Assembly: GCA_009746045.1 (NCBI GenBank)
Contig: RPFO01001021.1
Span: 1-64,000, forward strand
Direction: 5' to 3'
DNA length: 64,000 nt
Source: Mesostigma viride
Lineage: Eukaryota; Streptophyta; Mesostigmatophyceae; Mesostigmatales; Mesostigmataceae
The position numbers were made by a program, and so were the translations under genes. Each line of letters starts with the position of its first letter. Positions within the stretch are counted from its first letter, which is position 1. The notes under the pieces are model-generated. The model saw only the letters and a program-made list of their open reading frames with translations. It did no database searches and was not told where the DNA came from. Positions 35,201 to 47,311 of the stretch are shown piece by piece.

Positions 35201-38200
35201 TGCCCCCGTTCGCGCCGGCGCCCCAGATGGCCGCGTTGGCTGCCGTGCCGGGCGCGACAAACAGCAGCGAGGCCGCCTGCATCTCTTCCAGCCCATCACG
35301 GATCATCCCGCGCGCGCCCACGCTCCGTTGCGGTGTCCAGGGGCACTCCCTGGGCCCGGTGGCTGACGCCAGTATCTGATCCAGGGGCGTCGTCGGCGTG
35401 GATGACCTCATCGGGCTCGGCTCGCGGCTCGTGGTGCCTGCCATGCCCGCCACGGAGGGGCTGATGAGCGGGCTGTTGACCGGGTGGGCCGCCGCGGGGG
35501 TGGACCGGCCGCTACCGGGGCCTGGCCCCCCGCCGCTGGCGTACGGGTTGCCGCTGCCCACCCGGAGGGACGGGAGTGCGCGCGTGAGGTAGGATTCGGA
35601 GTCGGATGACCGCCGCCAGGGCGGCTCGCTGTACCCCTCCCAGGATCCCCGGTCCAGGGACCCGCGGTGGTTGCGGGGGGGAAGGCCTCCAGAGTTGGGA
35701 CGGTCAAGCCCGCCCGAATCCGTGAACCGATGGTGGTGGTGGTGGTGATGGTGGTGTTGGTGGTGCCGTGCGCCGTGGGCGGCACGCGAGAGTAGCTCCG
35801 GGGGAGCACTGCTGGGAACCACCACCTCGATCGGCGACGACACGCGGCGAATCAACCGCCGCTCGCGCAGCGAGGGAGACGCGCCGTTCGCGTACCCGAG
35901 CCCTTTACCAGGCACCCTCCCCTGCCTCCACTCCCCCGGGGATGCCCACCCTGGCTCCGGCTCTCGGTCAGTGATCGTGCACTGCTCCATCGGGAGGCCC
36001 TCCTTGCACAACAAGTCCTCCGCACCCAGCACGCCCCCCCCCCTCATTGACCCTAAACCATACCGCCGCCGGCCCTCCTCCCCCTCTCCCTCGTCATCCG
36101 AGACCCCCCCCCCTCGCCCTCCGTCCTCCTCATCCTTGTCGTCGTCGTCCTCATCCGCCTGCCAGAAGGACCGGGGGGTGATCCCGCGCTCCTCCGGCGC
36201 GAGCGCCAGCGCCTGCGCCCGCACCGCCTCCGCCTTGGCGCCCACCATGCTCAGGCTACCCAGGGCCGAGGGCTCCGCCGCCCGCAGCCGCAGTGACGTG
36301 AGCGCGTGGTGTCTCGCTAGCGCGCTCCCGATCCCACCGACAACCGCCGCTGCAGGGCCAGGGACCCTCCGCTCGCGCTCCCCCTCGTCCTCGCTCGACA
36401 GCTCGCCCAGGAACGCGCTGTCATCCACGTCGCCCTCGTCACTGTCATCACTCACATGGACCAGCCCCATGGCCAGCGCGCCCCAGTCCCCCGTCGTGGG
36501 AGGCGTCACGGGTGACGCAGCCAGCATCAACTCCTCGCAGAACAACGACCTTTCCGCACCTGCCCCCGTGCCCGCGCCCTCCGGTGCTGCGCCGCCGTCC
36601 ATGCTGGAGGTCCGGCCCAACCCACGCACTGCCACGGGGGGCGTGGTCATGTCCTCATCCGGATCCCTCCGTGCACTAGATTTACCGCCACTGGGAGGTG
36701 TCACTTGCTGCGCTGGCTGCGGCAGCAGCTGCTGCTGCTGCTGCGCCGCCAGACACGATGCGAGTGGGGATGATCCCGACTCAATCCCCCCATTGCCCCC
36801 AAACGGCTCACCGCCCTGGGCATCATCCGCCAGGGTGAGCACGTTCGAGGGGCGCTGCCGCCACGGGTCTACATCCATCACCGCCATCTCGTGGCTCCAC
36901 CCATTCCCTTTCCCTTCCGTGGCCCCGTCGGCCAAGCCCATGTCTGGCATGGCGGCCACGCTGGGTGATGGCTGGACAAACCCGCCACCGCCCGATGATG
37001 ACAGCATCAAGGCAACCCCATTGGATGCTTCCGCCCGACTCGCAAGACCGGCCGCCGTGGGCGAGGATGCTACTGCTAACCCATGCCATGACGACATCCT
37101 CACATCCGCCACGCCATCCCCCCCGTATCCGGCTGCCTGCGCGAGCCCCTTGGCAAACCGCCGCTCCCGCCACAACTCCATCGATTCTGACAGACGCCCC
37201 TTCTCCAACCCATCCCCGCTATCCCTTGGGCGCCGCCGTGGGAGCATTGTCCGCCTGCCCCCTCCTCCCCCCTCCTCGCTGTCCTCGCTGCTGCTACTGC
37301 TGGCCGTGGTCACGCCGCCGCCGCTACTGCTATCCCCATGGCCCAACTTCAGCCGCCCCGTGGCCCCCGCCAAGGGGGAAGCCGCCGCGGATGCTGTTGC
37401 AGATGCGGGCGCCGTGTTGGCCCCGTCGTTGGCCGTGCTGCATATGCGGCGCATGCGGGATCCCACCCCGCGCTGCCTCCTCTTGCTACCGCCGCCCGCC
37501 CCGCCGTCACTGCAAAAGCTGCGCAGCGCACGCAGCGCATCGGGGGAGAGCGTACATCCGCGCACCTCGTCCGCGCGGTCGCCGATGTAGTCGTTGTACA
37601 GGCGGGGGGAGATGCGGTCACACAGGTGGGCGCTCGGCAGCATTATCTTGAGGTGGGCCATAGGGCCACCCTTGCCCAGCGGTATCGGGGAGTGGAGCGC
37701 CGGGGGAGGTGGATTAGCTGGCAGGACACCGCCACCCACACTATTTGATGCTGCCACCTTTGCCGCTGCCGTAGCAGCATCTGCATCATCCGTCAAGCTG
37801 CTCTCGAATGCGCCTCCCAGGTCCTCCCCGCCCACCGCGCCGTTCGCAAACAACCCCCCGTGGGGCGTATGCAAATGAGACGGAAACGTGCCGCTGCTAC
37901 TGCCCCCCGCATCTCGGAGCTCCTGCGCCGCCTCCCAGAACCCCCGCCCCTGCTGCTGGGTCCCTGGCTTGGGATCCAGTGCCGCCGCGGGCTCCCCGAG
38001 GTTGGCGCGCACCGCCTCCATCGAGTTGTGCCTCACGTGGTGGGCGCCCTTAGCAAGGGGTGGGGACGGCACCGGGAACGGCCGCAGGAAACTGCTGGCA
38101 TCCGTCTCGGGTCCCGCCTGCGCGCGCGCCACCACGAGCGGCGCGAACAGGTTGGGGAAAGCGCATGGGCTCACGGCCGGCTTGGTCCCTGGGGAAGACG

Positions 38201-39380
38201 CGTCCAGGGGCCCCTGGCCGGCCTCGAGCGGCACCACGAGCGGCTTGAAGAGGAAGGCGGCGGGCCCCTTGCCCTTGATGGGTGTGAAGGACAGGCCGCT
38301 CGCGTGCGCATCGGGCGACAGGTTGATGAGGGAGGAGCCATGGGACACGTCTGAAAGGGGGTGGGGGGGGAATGGGGGGAAAGCAGGCAGACAGACAGGT
38401 GAGAAGCAAGCAGAAACGTCAGGAGCCAGCCAGGCAGACAAGGATGGGGGATCCTGACTTGCAGGGGGGAGGAAGCGGGAAAGATCTGGGGTCAAGCGGG
38501 CATGGCTGCGCCGATGGGGTTCCAAGAATGGTGCGACGGATGGAGGCGCGCGGCGCAGCAGGGGGTGGCTTGGCAGGGAACAGGAATGGCCCGGACGCGG
38601 CAAACCGCTGATCGTGAGAGCCGGATCGTGACGGCGACGAGAGCCGGATGACGGCGGGTGCGATTCGGCAAGTGGCATGCCGCATGCTTGAAAAAATGGA
38701 ATCCAACTATAGCTGGGGCCTCATACAAACGGGGCCCCAGATACAGCCAAACCAGTGCACCGAGGATCGCGACAAACGTGGGTTGAAGGCAGGGGTAACC
38801 GGTGCAGCTCATGCTAAGAATCGCATCGTAATGTTTGTTATAATTTAGATAGGATATACAACTCATGATTCATAGCGAGAGCCATGTAGGTAGCCACGTG
38901 CATTGAGGAGCAAAAGTTTCAGCTGCCATGATGGCCACATGCCTACAACGCAGAAAGAAAGAGAGACGGCACTGCGTGTCTCAGGGTCCATTATTGCCAG
39001 GGATGAACAGGGATAATCACAGGGGGCACAAAGGTATGGGCATTACCAGTGCCAACACAATGGCATGACCGTGGCAAATCAGGCAGTGGCAGCGAAATTG
39101 ACGACAGGGCACAGCAAAGCAGGTGGTGTTTGGCAGCTTGGGAGCTCATGCCCAGGAGAAATACCAACGTACCGAGAACGCAGGTTGGAGATACGTGCAC
39201 CAACGGCTTTTTCCGGCCAGGCTCTCTGTCGTCCAGGGTGACTGAGCCGTACCGAGTTTGATCCATTGAAGCGGCAGAGCAGATAGTCGTTTGGTCTAAA
39301 GAAAAAGAAGCATTCGTCATCTGGTCGGAGAAGGAGGTGTCCATAAGGGCATCGTCGCTGCTTACGTGCAAGGACGCCAT
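32257..39380 (-). CDS. WEE1: WEE1-type protein kinase with giant N-terminus
   Basis: WEE1 kinases inhibit CDK1 by phosphorylation and control G2/M entry. Exons: 39380-39173, 38350-34701, 34231-34139, 33621-33385, 33007-32946, 32413-32257. The sum is 4,407 nt (1,468 residues). The first five borders are firm. The last intron is the simplest in-frame choice and could hide one small exon. The kinase domain starts near residue 1211: GVGSFFEVFEARH (Gly loop), AVKRS (Lys1246), HLDIKPEN (Asp1341), IGDFGLA (Asp1359), EEGDGFYVAPELL and ADIYSFGAMLFEW. HLDIKPEN and EGD-x-x-Y-x-A-x-E are WEE1-like. Residues 70-1200 are low complexity, with poly-Gln, a nine-His run, Ser/Gly tracts and acidic runs (EDEGERERR, DEDDDDKDEED). 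Most WEE1 proteins are 500-900 residues, so this one is unusually long. Confidence 0.92.
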
Positions 39381-41478
39381 ATCTGGAAAAAAAAACAAGA
39401 CAGTACAGCAAACAACCAAGGTTACACCTCTGCAATTCCATCCGTAGGCTGTGCTGGGGAAACTTGCGGACGGCGTGACAAGGCTGCGTCACGGTTACAT
39501 TGTAAATTGTAGGCTGTAGGCTGTAACAAAGAGGAAACCCAGCTAACAAATTTAGCGTCCACGCTAAAGGAAAAAGGTCGGCATCCTAAATTTTGCAGAA
39601 TCAGATGCACTTTCCTGCTGCCCGGTTGGCAGAGCCACTGTCACATCACTACCACTCTATCCCCCAGGTAGACAAAGTGCGCGCTAATGCCAAGAGCAGC
39701 GCTACCTGCTCGCTATTCGGTAACTCTTAACTCCAGAAACCGCTGCCGATTTGTTTTTAAAATATTGCTACGGACGGGCTCTTACCTTCCGTCACTAGCG
39801 ACTCGGTACAAAAGAGATGAGAATGACGCGCCATGGTATCTACGTTAACGGTCATTCCCACAATGGCGGTTGGTATCGCGCAATAAACTACCGCAAATCA
39901 TCGCAACTCATGATGGCCCGACTAAGAATATTTTTCATGCCCTAAAAAAGTAATCTATTGATATATTCTATCGGGCGATAGTCGCTGCCATCCATGGTAG
40001 GTACCCACGACAGCAGCTTCCGGTGAGCGGAGCTGCTCGCCCGAGTCCAACGTTCCGTTATTTTCCCCCGCGATTTTAAGCGCGCGATGTCAACGCTGGT
40101 TCACGGTCGGGGTTCCGCCTGCCTAGGAAAGATTTTTCGAAAGTGTGCGCCGCGCCCTGCAAGCTCATCTTACGGGGCATCTAAAGCTTTCCGTAGCCAG
40201 CCGGCGCGGTAATAAACTCAGCCGGTAAGGACACGACTGGCACGTGTCCGGTAAGCTTGACGGCGGCGTACGGTTTGTGGTTGCCAATCAGTTGTAATTA
40301 AATCGTTGGCGCGTGTCTATAGTTGGATAGTAAATATACCCATTTCCCCCGAAAAATAAAAACGTGGGGTAATAAATGCTCTGACACGCGCCAATTGGCC
40401 ATCCTAATTGTCGGAACGCCAACTGGTCGTCCGAAGCACGAGCAGCAGCATCCATAATATCGAATTTGCAAACGGAATCTGATCCTCTGAACAGAGGCAA
40501 CGTGGTTCTGCACTCTTAAACAATACTGAACCGAACTCAACGGGTACGCAGAAATGAACTGAACTGCGTTGAGCTGAGTTGAGTTGAGTTTATTCCCGCT
40601 GAACTGAAATGCATGGGAAATCGGAAATAAATCAACTGAACTGAACTACCGCGTGCACCGTCGTGCTGACTGCGGCGTGGGACACAACAACAACAACAAC
40701 AACAACCGGGTGTACCGTCGTTATATTTTATTACCTGGCCCTAAGCCCTCGGTTGATATGATATCTCTGTCGGGCTATGCTTCTATGACTGGCGTGGGAT
40801 CCAACTGAACTGAACTGAACTGAACACCGAATGTTCCTCTGGCCGACACGGATATGTAGAACAAAGCCTGGGGCTCTGGCTCAGTCACCAATGAGTGGTG
40901 ACGTGCCTGTAAGGTGTTGTCTGAAAGTTAGCAGTTAGCACGTACATGTACGTTGGTTGATTCCTTCAATTATTTATAAATTATGGTCTTTTTACTCTTT
41001 TACCAAGGCTTTCACCGGTAATTTCCTGTCCAGATTGGCAAGAAAGAGTAAGGCATTTTGGTGGCCTTGTATCTCTCTTCGACCATAGTGGTTAGCCGTG
41101 TTTACATTTCTTGAAAGCCTAAACAATTATCCTATAAGATAAAGGACTAGGACCCAGGAGGCAAGGGGTAACGCCCGCGTAAGTCTTCTGCTGGCAGCGG
41201 AGTGTACGTGCGAAGTGGAGTTGACGAAGGTTGACGAGCGTAGGCCGGAACCCCTGCCTTCAAAACCCCTGTTTTCGGTCGTACGTGTGGAAATTGAAGG
41301 CTGGGAAATTAGCGTGTGCATGCACTGCCTGAATAAACTCAAGGGTGCGGGAAGGCAATTGGGCGCGGTCGAGCTCGACATGCATTGTAGCCGTCCCTTC
41401 AGTTTGTGGGAAAGTTGGAGGTGTACTGTGCAACTAGCCATTCCCTGTCGCTGTGCGCGGAATTTGCAATGAAGCACC
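39381..41478. promoter_or_regulatory. Divergent region WEE1 / E2-like gene
   Basis: About 2.1 kb between divergent start codons, with no supported ORF. It contains GAACT-type pentanucleotide runs (about 40545-40640 and 40803-40826) and a (CAA)n tract at 40685-40705. The WEE1 and E2-like promoters should both be here, but no single element can be assigned. Confidence 0.4.
40540..40830. repeat. (CTGAA)n and (CAA)n short tandem repeats
   Basis: Interrupted CTGAA/TTGAG repeats lie around 40545-40640, (CAA)n at 40685-40705, and CTGAACTGAACTGAACTGAA at 40804-40826. Confidence 0.85.
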
Positions 41479-43787
<2,309 letters not shown>

Positions 43788-44118
43788 TACAATCGTCATG
43801 TGGCCGCGTTCCAGCTTGGTGCCCCATGGAGCACCAATTAGTGGCCAATTAGTGGCACCAATTAGTAGCTACGCGCAGAATGCTACCTAGGGGCTCAGAC
43901 CGGCGAAATGTTAGAAAGATATTGAATTGAAATATGAAAGACACTGCAAACAAGGGAGTAGTTTGAACAGATAAAGGCTGTCTTTCAACCAGCCAATGAA
44001 TTAATGCACGTGACTGCGCCACTTGGGTACCCATAAAGAAACCTTCAAGCCCTACACACAGCGAGAAGGAGGCAGGGCACTTTTTAATTAATTAATAACA
44101 CATATCAACTAGAGTCAT
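43788..44118. other. Spacer after E2-like gene
   Basis: Short direct repeats of CCAATTAGTGG (43836-43865) and AT-rich sequence with TTAATTAATTAA at 44080-44095. No gene is seen. Confidence 0.6.
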
Positions 44119-44314
44119 GACGCATTAGGTTCAGAATATTATATCATGCTTAATTTGCCCATTAATTAATTAATTAATTAAGAACATAACTCCGTGGACA
44201 CGTGTGTAGTACTCCTGACGCATTAGGTTCAGAATATTATATCATGCTTAATTTGCCCATTAATTAATTAATTAATTAAGAACATAACTCCGTGGACACG
44301 TGTGTAGTACTCCT
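44119..44314. repeat. 98-bp tandem duplication with (ATTA)n
   Basis: Two near-identical units (44119-44216 and 44217-44314) each contain GACGCATTAGGTTCAGAATA, a run of TTAATTAATTAATTAATTAA, and the end ACACGTGTGTAGTACTCCT. The ATTA run and the adjacent ACTCCGTGG resemble retroelement tails elsewhere in the window. Confidence 0.9.
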
Positions 44315-44498
44315 ACACACACAGATCTCGAATGATTCATCTAGTGCAAAATCCGAATGGCTTGCATCACTCCCCGGAAAGGAGAACTTTTGCGGTTGGA
44401 CTGTAGGTGTCAGCTGGCGATGCCTTAGGATCAGGAGATGTCCGTCCTATAGTCAGCAAAAGTTGGTGCGAGAGGTCCCCAGTTCGATTCCGGCCTGG
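44297..44498 (+). repeat. tRNA-Pro-like repeat S1, copy 1
   Basis: The segment TTGGTGCGAGAGGTCCCCAG followed by TTCGATTC (44463-44490) matches the anticodon-to-T-loop half of a plant-type tRNA-Pro(UGG), including a good B box. The 5' half does not fold into D and anticodon stems, so it is a tRNA-derived fragment or SINE-like repeat, not a tRNA gene. A second copy lies at 44690-44902. Confidence 0.6.
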
Positions 44499-44578
44499 AT
44501 TCATTTGCAGATCGCGTTTTCCGCGGACCGGCACTGAACGCAAATGGTTTTTACCTTTGCGGCGTGCCAAATCAGAAT
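44499..44578. mobile_element. M1 MITE copy
   Basis: ATTCATTTGCAGATCGCG...CCAAATCAGAAT, with imperfect inverted ends and the shared core CGCGTTTTCCGCGGACCGGC. Same family as 22216-22297. Confidence 0.6.
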
Positions 44579-44689
44579 ATACGCTTGGCTGATCTCGATA
44601 GTACCGGCTACGCCCCCTTCTAACTTGAAGGTTCCAGGGCTCCGTGTTCAGCCCGTCTCACGTGTCGAGACTGAACAAGTCTCGAGTGG

Positions 44690-44902
44690 ACACGTGTGTA
44701 GTACTCCTACACACACAGATCTCGAATGATTTATCTAGTGCCAAATCCGAATGGCTTGCATCACTCCACGGAAAGTCCTGAGAACTTTTGCGGTTGGACT
44801 GTAGGTGTCAGCCTACGCTGGCGATGCCTTAGGATCAGGAGACGTCCGTCCTATAGTCAGCAAAAGTTGGTGCGAGAGGTCCCCAGTTCGATTCCGGCCT
44901 GG
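44690..44902 (+). repeat. tRNA-Pro-like repeat S1, copy 2
   Basis: A near copy of 44297-44498, with small indels and the same B box at 44886-44894. The two copies, each followed by an M1 element, form a tandem duplication of about 0.39 kb. Confidence 0.6.
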
Positions 44903-44982
44903 ATTCATTTGCAGATCGCGTTTTCCGCGGACCGGCACTGAACGCAAATGGTTTTCACCTTTGCGGCGTGCCAAATCAGAAT
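44903..44982. mobile_element. M1 MITE copy
   Basis: Near-identical to 44499-44578. It is followed at once by a CAAC-type hairpin (CTCCGTTGGGAG, 44985-44996) and then by R1. Confidence 0.6.
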
Positions 44983-45003
44983 AACTCCGTTGGGAGTATA
45001 TGT

Positions 45004-46590
45004 CAAGGAGACAACCAGCGCAGGCCAGAAATCGGGAGAATGCGGACCATGGTAGCTCGAGCCTGCCGTTATCTTGTCCGCGTGTTCGAGTCGTTCAGGA
45101 TGATGAAAATGAATGGTGATGGAAATGTGTAGCCTTGCGCATTGAAATGATGGCTGGCTTACGTGTAGAGCGACTAGATGACCGCTAGACGGTGGGGCCG
45201 GAAACAGCATGCTTGATCAGGGCGTGTGTTTCGAGCCTAACTGGCCGGGAGTGTCTAGTGGTGAGCACCATTGCTGCGATCGCTCTCCCACCATTTACGA
45301 GGAAATACCCGCAAATGGAAAACCACTGAACAGGTCTAGCTAGTCAGTCATCACGTTAGCCATGCCATGATTCCAAACGTCCAAGAACTGCACACGGTGC
45401 AAAGGCAAAAAGCCGGAGGACAGCACTTTCAAGTGTGCGGCGGGAACCAAAAGTCCGCGTATGCCAGAAAACATCGTGTTGCTGCAGCGACGCAACGATG
45501 TGGACATGCAACGAATCCAGTGCCAAGCTCGGAACGGCCGCAAAGGAGATCTGGCATCACAGGGTTCAGATGTGCGGAGATACTATGCGATCCAGCCGGT
45601 CCACGACCTGTTTGTAGAGCTTGTGCCAAGGGGCAGCACCGAACAGATGTGGGTGACGTTGCACAAAACACCGGACTTGACGGAGCATAATGTCTCGGTC
45701 ATAGTCTTTGATCAACAAACGATGCAAGAGTTCAACAAGCGTCGTGATGAAATCGACACGATAAGAACAAAGACGAGAAAAACGATGTAACTGACTAAGA
45801 ACAACACCATATTTTGCTGTGTGGGAAAGGAGACTGTGAATATCGGGGTAACGAACAAAAGGTTTCTAGTAACGGGACGCGGGTTGGCGCTAGACGGTGG
45901 GGCCGGAAACAGCATGCTTGATCAGGGCGTGTGTTTCGAGCCTAACTGGCCGGGAGTGTCTAGTGGTGAGCACCATTGCTGCGATCGCTCTCCCACCATT
46001 TACGAGGAAATACCCGCAAATGGAAAACCACTGAACAGGTCTAGCTAGTCAGTCATCACGTTAGCCATGCCATGATTCCAAACGTCCAAGAACTGCACAC
46101 GGTGCAAAGGCAAAAAGCCGGAGGACAGCACTTTCAAGTGTGCGGCGGGAACCAAAAGTCCGCGTATGCCAGAAAACATCGTGTTGCTGCAGCGACGCAA
46201 CGATGTGGACATGCAACGAATCCAGTGCCAAGCTCGGAACGGCCGCAAAGGAGATCTGGCATCACAGGGTTCAGATGTGCGGAGATACTATGCGATCCAG
46301 CCGGTCCACGACCTGTTTGTAGAGCTTGTGCCAAGGGGCAGCACCGAACAGATGTGGGTGACGTTGCACAAAACACCGGACTTGACGGAGCATAATGTCT
46401 CGGTCATAGTCTTTGATCAACAAACGATGCAAGAGTTCAACAAGCGTCGTGATGAAATCGACACGATAAGAACAAAGACGAGAAAAACGATGTAACTGAC
46501 TAAGAACAACACCATATTTTGCTGTGACAGTGGGAAAGGAGACTGTGAATATCGGGGTAACGAACAAAAGGAATTTGCTGGTATTTAGGA
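45004..46590 (+). repeat. R1 repeat family, copies 3 and 4 (705-bp tandem duplication)
   Basis: 45187-45875 is repeated at 45892-46580 with period 705 and almost no differences, so the duplication is recent. Each unit holds coding-looking blocks: CFEPNWPGVSSGEHHCC, then NCTRCKGKKPEDSTFKCAAG (Cys-x2-Cys plus a later Cys), then a 109-codon ORF (45461-45790 and 46166-46495). That ORF contains RRYYAIQPVHDLFVEL and EQMWVTLHKTPDLT, and ends RTKTRKTM-stop. The blocks look like exons of one protein in different frames. No known family is recognised. Confidence 0.8.
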
Positions 46591-46693
46591 TCGATATCCT
46601 TGCGCTTATCATAGACAGCCGTACGCCAGCCCTTCTTGTTATGGGTAATGTTAAGATCGAGGTAATTGCAATGAGTATCCTCCGACGTGAGCT

Positions 46694-47311
46694 TTAAGGG
46701 GACGGGACATGCCCGAATTTTTTGGCGCCAAAAAATTCGCGCCGGTACCGAAGGTAATATTAAATTTCACGTGCACGGTGCGCGCACCCCTTGCGGAAGT
46801 GGCCATGGCGACTGCGTTCAGGCGAAACTACCACACTAGGGCAGGCGAAATGCAAAAATTTTACTCGAATCTAAAAGACGATGAGTTTATGATGTTAGTT
46901 TGTGGCGGAAATCAGCTGGTTTACAATATCGCTGTTGTTTTTTTATATATGCCATCGGCATGGGGGGTAATCTGAATTTTTTGGTCGTGCGGAATGAAAT
47001 AGAATTCATGATAGCGACTGTAAAATAGCGGTTTTGGGCGCTGTTCTGACCGTGAAGCAGGCATTAATATCGGTTGCATCGAATTCTAAACCGAGCTGGT
47101 GCTTTTTGCCATTATCGGTAAGTAATTGTTCAGACCTGCGCAGTGCGTGTCTGACCTGTCCATGGAAGAACGGCTGTTGTTGCGCGCCTGGGCGAGGCAT
47201 TTACGAGGGCAAGGTACAGATTTGTCGCGAATGTTATCTGCTATCGGTGCTTTCTTCTATGAGCTCATCGTTCGAGGCTTTTTGCGTTCTTTTTGGGCAG
47301 TTTCCGCCAGC
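46694..47311 (+). mobile_element. TTAA-family element, copy 2 (left part)
   Basis: TTAA at 46694-46697 is followed by GGGGACGGGACATGCC, matching the left end of the TTAA element at 58755. The similarity continues in patches (GGTGCGCGCACC, GAAGTGGCCATGGCGAC, TTGCGCGCCTGGG, GGGCAGTTTCC). It is interrupted by the hAT element at 47312 and probably resumes at 50883. Its right end was not found. Confidence 0.6.

Noticed and set aside
35971-37590. 539-codon plus-strand ORF
   Set aside because: Shadow of the GC-rich WEE1 exon on the opposite strand.
34407-38678. A single 1,423-codon ORF as the whole WEE1 N-terminus
   Set aside because: Homology and splice phase show the true exon is 38350-34701. 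The first part is intron, and the true start is in the exon at 39380.
44441-44499. Functional tRNA-Pro gene
   Set aside because: Only the 3' half matches; D arm, anticodon 5' stem and acceptor pairing are absent.
45001-46600. CRISPR-like or satellite array
   Set aside because: Only two large units with coding-like content and no short regular spacers; the genome is eukaryotic.
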